From positions 3,968,001-4,032,000 of the forward strand of contig CAVZKX010000002.1 in NCBI GenBank assembly GCA_963775975.1: a stretch of 64,000 nucleotides of DNA, given 5' to 3'. The first letter of the stretch is position 1; each line of letters starts with the position of its first letter. Position numbers and translations under genes: made by a program. Source of the DNA: JANXQG01 sp963775975. GTDB taxonomy: Bacteria; Planctomycetota; Planctomycetia; Pirellulales; Thermoguttaceae. Of this stretch, positions 60,352-64,000 are shown piece by piece. The notes below the pieces were generated by a model, which was given only the letters and a program-made list of their open reading frames with translations, had not been told where the DNA came from and ran no database searches.

Positions 60352-61304
60352 TTCTCCTCCGTTCTCTCCACGATTGAATACGGCGGCTGGTGCGGTTCGC
60401 GATAGGCAATGAACAACTCGGCCATAAAGCCAATCGCCATGAACTGCGCGCCAATGATGCACAAACCGATAGCATAGAGTGGCGCAGGGCTCTCATGTAA
60501 ATGGATGGGATTGATGCCCGGAATGCCCCACCACGATATCATCCGGTAAAGCGCCAGCCCGGTCGCCCAAAGCCCTCCAACGGAAAAGCACGACAGGCCG
60601 ATCGTGCCCAGCAAGTGCTGCGGGCGTTGTCCGTAGCCGGTCAAAAACTTCACCGTCAAAAGATCGAGAAAACCTTTCACGAACCGCGTGACGCCGTATT
60701 TCGATTGGCCGAACTTCCGCGCGCGGTGATTGATTACAATCTCGCCCACGCGAAAGCCGCGGCCGGCGGCCAGCACGGGCACGAAGCGGTGCAGTTCGCC
60801 GTAGAGCCGCACCTCGCCGAGCACCTCGCGGCGGTAGCACTTCATGCCGCAGTTGTGGTCGTGCAGATTCACGCCCGTCATCCAGCTTACCAGGGCGTTG
60901 AAAATCCGCGATGGCCCGACCTTGTGCCAGGGGTCGTGGCGGACCTGCTTCCAGCCACTGACGACATCGAGGTTCTCTTGCATGGCGCCCAGGAATCGGG
61001 GAATCTCGTGCGGATCGTCCTGCAAGTCGGCGTCCATCGTCATCACCAAGTCGCCGCGAACCACCGCAAAGCCGGCCGTGAGCGCGGCCGCCTTGCCGAA
61101 ATTCCGCCGAAAGCGGATGCCGCAGACCCGCGCGTCCTCGGCGGCCAGACGACGGATGATGTTCCACGAATCATCCCGCGAGCCATCGTCAACGAACACC
61201 AGATCGATGTCATATCCATTGGCCGCCGCCACCGCGCCGATTTCGCGATGCAGCTCGGCCAGGCTCTCGGCCTCGTTATATACCGGAATGACGATCGATA
61301 GCAT
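60348..61304 (-). CDS. GT2 glycosyltransferase, polyprenyl-phosphate type, with C-terminal membrane helices
   Basis: A 318-residue family 2 glycosyltransferase. The GT-A domain runs from LSIVIPVYNEAESLAELHRE and DLVFVDDGSRDDSWNIIRRL to the D-x-D motif MTMDADLQDDPHEIP, then HDHNCGMKCYRREVL and INHRARKFGQSKYGVTRFVK. Two C-terminal hydrophobic helices (TIGLSCFSVGGLWATGLALY, LYAIGLCIIGAQFMAIGFMA) anchor it, as in DPM1/ArnC/GtrB proteins that charge undecaprenyl phosphate with a sugar. The UPF0104 protein gene lies next upstream. The stop codon falls in a repeat. Confidence 0.9.
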   Translation of the reverse strand: MLSIVIPVYNEAESLAELHREIGAVAAANGYDIDLVFVDDGSRDDSWNIIRRLAAEDARVCGIRFRRNFGKAAALTAGFAVVRGDLVMTMDADLQDDPHEIPRFLGAMQENLDVVSGWKQVRHDPWHKVGPSRIFNALVSWMTGVNLHDHNCGMKCYRREVLGEVRLYGELHRFVPVLAAGRGFRVGEIVINHRARKFGQSKYGVTRFVKGFLDLLTVKFLTGYGQRPQHLLGTIGLSCFSVGGLWATGLALYRMISWWGIPGINPIHLHESPAPLYAIGLCIIGAQFMAIGFMAELFIAYREPHQPPYSIVERTEEK

Positions 61305-61335
61305 GGGTTTGAACCTGTTATTACGGCCGAAATCT

Positions 61336-61398
61336 CTGTAGGGAACGCCCTCCGCGGCGTTCCGAATTGCGGAACGCCGCGGAGGGCGTTCCCTACAG
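61336..61398. repeat. Palindromic element CTGTAGGGAACGCC, copy 2
   Basis: Arms 61336-61363 and 61371-61398 are perfect inverse complements around a 7-nt loop and match copy 1 at 46941-47008. The minus-strand arm provides CTG-TAG, the final codon and stop of the UPF0104 gene. Confidence 0.9.
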
Positions 61399-62340
61399 GC
61401 GTTCCGACGCTCTCATCCATCCCGCGAAGTATAAGATAACCGAAATCACCAGTTCCGCCACTAGCCACAGCAGCCGCAGGCCGACGGCCACGATGATCGC
61501 CGCGTCGGTGCCGATGAGCGGGCCGAGCAGTCCAGTGAACACCGCCTCGCGCGCCCCGAAGCCGCCGGGGATCATGGAGGCGAAACCGCCCACCACCGCC
61601 GACGCCACAATCGCCGTGTAACGATACCACGAACTGCGCCAATCGGCATCGTAGCCCAGGCCGTGAAGCATCGCCCAAAGACTGGCGCCCATCACGATCC
61701 AGCCGAGAACCATAATGATCCAGCCGGCGGCAAGCGTGGGATATTTGAAGCCGGCCAATTTCTCCGCCACGCCGGGCGACGACCGGCCCACGCCCATCAA
61801 CTTCGCCAGCCGCGAAAAGACCGGCGGCAGCGTCGGCAGGCCGGCGGCTACTGCCATCACTACGGCAACCGCGAGGAAACGCCAATCGTGAAAGAACCAT
61901 ACTGCCAGCGCCGGCACGGCGATGCATGCCCCCACGGCCATCATCGTGAGCGTCTCCAGGAATACGCTCGCCACGGCAATGCCCGTATCGACGTGGCGGC
62001 TATGAATCAGTCCCGTGCGGAGCACAATCACCATCGCCTTGCCGGGCACGTATTTTCCCAAGTGACCGATGTAATATGCCCGCAACGTCTCGAATAGCCC
62101 GACGCGCTGCCCCAGCGACCGCAGGGCCCAGTTCCAGAATAGTCCTTCCGGCAGCAAAGACGCAATGTACAACACGGCGGAGAGCGCGATCCACTCGAAG
62201 TGCATCGGCGGCGGGTTCTGGCGAAATCGGAGCCACGACTCCTCAATCTTGCCGCGGACGAACCAGAGCAAAACAGCGACGACGAGCAGCTTGACCGCCA
62301 GGATGATCCAACGGTGCGCATTCGCACGGAGCGTTTTCAT
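61393..62340 (-). CDS. UPF0104/LPG-synthase-TM-like membrane protein
   Basis: A 315-residue inner-membrane protein of the lysylphosphatidylglycerol-synthase TM-region/UPF0104 family, with about eight hydrophobic helices. Diagnostic segments are LLPEGLFWNWALRSLGQRVG, RAYYIGHLGKYVPGKAMVIV and ASMIPGGFGAREAVFTGLLG. Members are often found beside GT2 dolichyl-phosphate-mannose-like enzymes and may flip lipid-linked sugars. It overlaps the MFS gene by 4 nt (ATGA), so translation is coupled. Its last Leu and stop come from a repeat. Confidence 0.85.
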   Translation of the reverse strand: MKTLRANAHRWIILAVKLLVVAVLLWFVRGKIEESWLRFRQNPPPMHFEWIALSAVLYIASLLPEGLFWNWALRSLGQRVGLFETLRAYYIGHLGKYVPGKAMVIVLRTGLIHSRHVDTGIAVASVFLETLTMMAVGACIAVPALAVWFFHDWRFLAVAVVMAVAAGLPTLPPVFSRLAKLMGVGRSSPGVAEKLAGFKYPTLAAGWIIMVLGWIVMGASLWAMLHGLGYDADWRSSWYRYTAIVASAVVGGFASMIPGGFGAREAVFTGLLGPLIGTDAAIIVAVGLRLLWLVAELVISVILYFAGWMRASERL

Positions 62341-63671
62341 CGTGCCGCGATCTCCTCGTCGCTTTCCTGGCGAATGATGGTCTCGTCTGCCGGCCGCAAG
62401 TCGCCCAGCGAGCCGATCTTGAGTATCTGCGGCCATCGGGCGGCGCATCCCAGCACGACGAGTATCGCCCCGATGCCGCCGCCGACAATCGACGGCACCA
62501 GGCCGAATAGCTTTGCCGTCATGCCCGATTCCATGCCGCCGAGTTCGTTCGAGGAATTGATGAATATGTTGTTCACCGCGGTGACTCGCCCCCGCATGTT
62601 GTCGGGCGTGAGCATCTGGATCATCGTATGCCGGACGACGACGCTGATATTATCCAGCGCTCCCGCGACGAACATCGACAAAAGCGCGGTCAGCAGCCAG
62701 GGGGAAAGTCCGAGGCAAATCGTGGCTACTCCGAATCCGGCCACGGCCCAAAGCATGGTCCAGCCCGCTCGGCGGATCGGCGGAAGATGGGCGAGCAAAA
62801 TCGCCATGGCAATGGCGCCGATCGCTTCGGCGGAGCGAAGATAACCGGCGACGGCGGCCATTTGCTCCTGCGAGTGATAGCCCAACACCTGGTCGGCATA
62901 GGCCGGCAACACGTAAGTGACGCCGCCCAACAGCACGGCGAAAAGGTCCAACGAGATCGTAGCCAGGATCGGCTTGTGGCTCCAGACGAAGCGGATGCCG
63001 GCCGAGAGGGCTTCAAGGGAAATTGATGATTGCATTCGCTCCGGCCGCCGCGTCGGCAGCAGCAACACGCCAATCAAGCCCAGGCAGCGAAACACGACCA
63101 CGCACGCCAACGCCGTCGGCACGCCGCGCTCGCCGAGAAGCCAGATCAAGTAGCCGCCCGCGACGGGGCCGATCATCGTGGAAATCTGAAATACGGTTGT
63201 GCTCCATGCGACTGCGTTGGCGAAACGCTCGGGCGGAACCAGCCACGGCAGCAACGCGGTCCGCGACGGCCCTCCGAGGGCCTGCCCCGCGCTGTCGATA
63301 ATCAGCAGCATGTAAATCCAGATCGCCGGCAGATGCCAAGCGCAAGCCACGCCCAGCGCGGCGCTGTCGATAGCGGTCAACAGCAACATCGACGCCAGCA
63401 CCCAGCGGCGATTGAAGCGATCAGCCAAATGACCGCCAGGAATTGCCAGAAGTATCACCGGCAACGCCATGACCAGGCCCTGCCAGCCCAAGGCGAGCAG
63501 ATCCCTCGTGGATCCATACAGATAGACGTTCACCGCCAGGAACTCGATCGACCGCGCCATGGTCATCAGGAACCAACTGCCCGCATAGAGCCGATAACTC
63601 GCGAGCCGCCACGCCGCATAAGGATCGCCGCGCGGCGCGTCGGACGGTGCAGTTGGTTCGGGGGATGCCAT
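62337..63671 (-). CDS. MFS transporter, EntS-like
   Basis: A 444-residue major facilitator of the EntS/DUF894 group with about 12 hydrophobic helices: ASYRLYAGSWFLMTMARSIE, GLVMALPVILLAIPGGHLAD with the RFNRR loop between helices 2 and 3, and GGPSRTALLPWLVPPERFAN. Substrates of this group are small exported molecules; none can be named here. It is coupled to the UPF0104 gene. ATG 63671 (MASPEPTAPSDAPRG) is preferred; the upstream extension to 63749 overlaps a repeat. Confidence 0.88.
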   Translation of the reverse strand: MASPEPTAPSDAPRGDPYAAWRLASYRLYAGSWFLMTMARSIEFLAVNVYLYGSTRDLLALGWQGLVMALPVILLAIPGGHLADRFNRRWVLASMLLLTAIDSAALGVACAWHLPAIWIYMLLIIDSAGQALGGPSRTALLPWLVPPERFANAVAWSTTVFQISTMIGPVAGGYLIWLLGERGVPTALACVVVFRCLGLIGVLLLPTRRPERMQSSISLEALSAGIRFVWSHKPILATISLDLFAVLLGGVTYVLPAYADQVLGYHSQEQMAAVAGYLRSAEAIGAIAMAILLAHLPPIRRAGWTMLWAVAGFGVATICLGLSPWLLTALLSMFVAGALDNISVVVRHTMIQMLTPDNMRGRVTAVNNIFINSSNELGGMESGMTAKLFGLVPSIVGGGIGAILVVLGCAARWPQILKIGSLGDLRPADETIIRQESDEEIAAR

Positions 63672-63702
63672 GTAGGTGGGAAGCGGGAGGGGACCGGCCG
63701 TA

Positions 63703-63722
63703 GGGCAGATTGCCAATCTGCC
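63703..63722. repeat. Palindrome GGGCAGATTGCCAATCTGCC
   Basis: Self-complementary hairpin related to the pair at 51853-51909. It sits in the upstream region of the MFS gene. Confidence 0.65.
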
Positions 63723-63783
63723 ACTCTCGTGACGACGCTCCGCGTCCATGCAGGGTTACGGGGCCGCGGAGCGGCCAACAGTG

Positions 63784-63808
63784 CGTTCCCACGCGGAGCG
63801 TGGGAACG
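63784..63808. repeat. Palindrome CGTTCCCACGC-GGA-GCGTGGGAACG
   Basis: Perfect 11-bp arms around GGA. It lies between the divergent MFS and NUDIX genes. The 25-nt element is a different family from the others. Confidence 0.7.
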
Positions 63809-63846
63809 AGTGCCATCCTAGCCTACCCGAAAATGCGTTTCTCGGC

Positions 63847-63852
63847 TACGAT
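63847..63852 (+). promoter_or_regulatory. -10 element for the NUDIX gene, probable leaderless start
   Basis: TACGAT, 7 nt (CTTTGGC), ATG 63860. No Shine-Dalgarno site. Confidence 0.45.
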
Positions 63853-63859
63853 CTTTGGC

Positions 63860-64000
63860 ATGGAAAACCTCCCTGAAACGCCCGTCCGCCGCGGCGCGGT
63901 GGCGATCGTCGTCCGCGACGGCCGCATGTTAGTCATCCGCCGCAGCCGGCATGTGATCGCGCCGATGGTCTATTGCTTTCCGGGCGGCGGCATTGAAAAC
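63860..64000 (+). CDS. NUDIX hydrolase, N-terminal part (cut by right edge)
   Basis: The first 47 residues, MENLPETPVRRGAVAIVVRD then GRMLVIRRSRHVIAPMVYCF and PGGGIEN, form the first two strands and the start of the NUDIX box (GGGIE). The remainder lies outside the window, so the catalytic REXXEE part cannot be checked. A nucleoside-diphosphate-linked substrate is expected, with housecleaning function likely. Confidence 0.75.
   Translation, partial: MENLPETPVRRGAVAIVVRDGRMLVIRRSRHVIAPMVYCFPGGGIEN

Noticed and set aside
1..64000. tRNA or rRNA genes
   Set aside because: No GGTTCRANTCC-type T-loop with a matching acceptor stem and no rRNA signature was seen on reading both strands; a covariance search could still find one.

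Overview
The window is GC-rich bacterial DNA and most likely comes from a planctomycete of the Pirellulales type. Supporting signs are an SHD1-domain secreted protein, a membrane protein with the planctomycete-style segment FSIRSLLALVTVVAV, a LuxE/LuxC-like pair without luciferase genes, a heparinase II/III-like secreted protein, lipid A genes (lpxB), sparse Shine-Dalgarno sites, and many families of short palindromic intergenic repeats. No rRNA, tRNA, CRISPR array, prophage or full insertion sequence was found. About eleven otherwise conserved genes are split by one-base shifts, often in short homopolymers. This looks more like a draft or metagenome assembly with residual indels than real decay, so those genes are annotated across the break.

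Layout. 1-10 kb: end of an Hsp70-like gene, a lipoprotein, an alpha/beta hydrolase, a DUF2007-like protein, trpD, an FHA protein, a LuxE/LuxC-like pair, a membrane protein and a deoxyhypusine-synthase-like gene. 10-22 kb: an envelope-polymer region with fkbH, a large membrane protein, an operon (acyl carrier protein, MBOAT acyltransferase, VOC protein, 53-residue single-TM microprotein, DltD/AlgJ-like SGNH protein) and two nucleotide-sugar enzymes. 22-28 kb: rsmA, iron alcohol dehydrogenase, PfkB kinase, heparinase-like protein and SHD1 protein. 28-37.4 kb: a TetR-MFP-RND-RND efflux operon with a clear TetR operator. 37.6-45 kb: SulP transporter, a REP-associated transposase flanked by its probable REP palindromes, a PEBP protein, rtcB, a PIN module, dapF and a DUF374 acyltransferase. 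45-57 kb: lpxB, algH, nadD, priA, a histidine kinase, a candidate structured RNA, mutM, a trypsin-PDZ protease, a broken Rpn-type nuclease, rlmI and cysE. 57-64 kb: a membrane protein, DUF4160/DUF2442 and DUF2750 genes, a GT2/flippase-like/MFS membrane group and the start of a NUDIX gene.

The most interesting parts are these. First, the fkbH-ACP-MBOAT-microprotein-SGNH set has the architecture of the Dlt D-alanylation machine, but the charging enzyme is an FkbH (glyceryl-ACP-forming) protein, and the microprotein ends in LYKDF, recalling the Tyr-containing C-terminus of DltX. Second, a minus-strand RNA of about 135 nt upstream of mutM has its own promoter, a 14-bp stem, a possible kissing-loop pseudoknot and a terminator. 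Third, at least six genes have their stop codon inside the edge of a palindromic repeat, and repeats have also entered coding regions (mutM, Hsp70, PEBP leader). Fourth, seven genes have a -10-like hexamer 6 to 8 nt before the ATG, suggesting frequent leaderless transcription.
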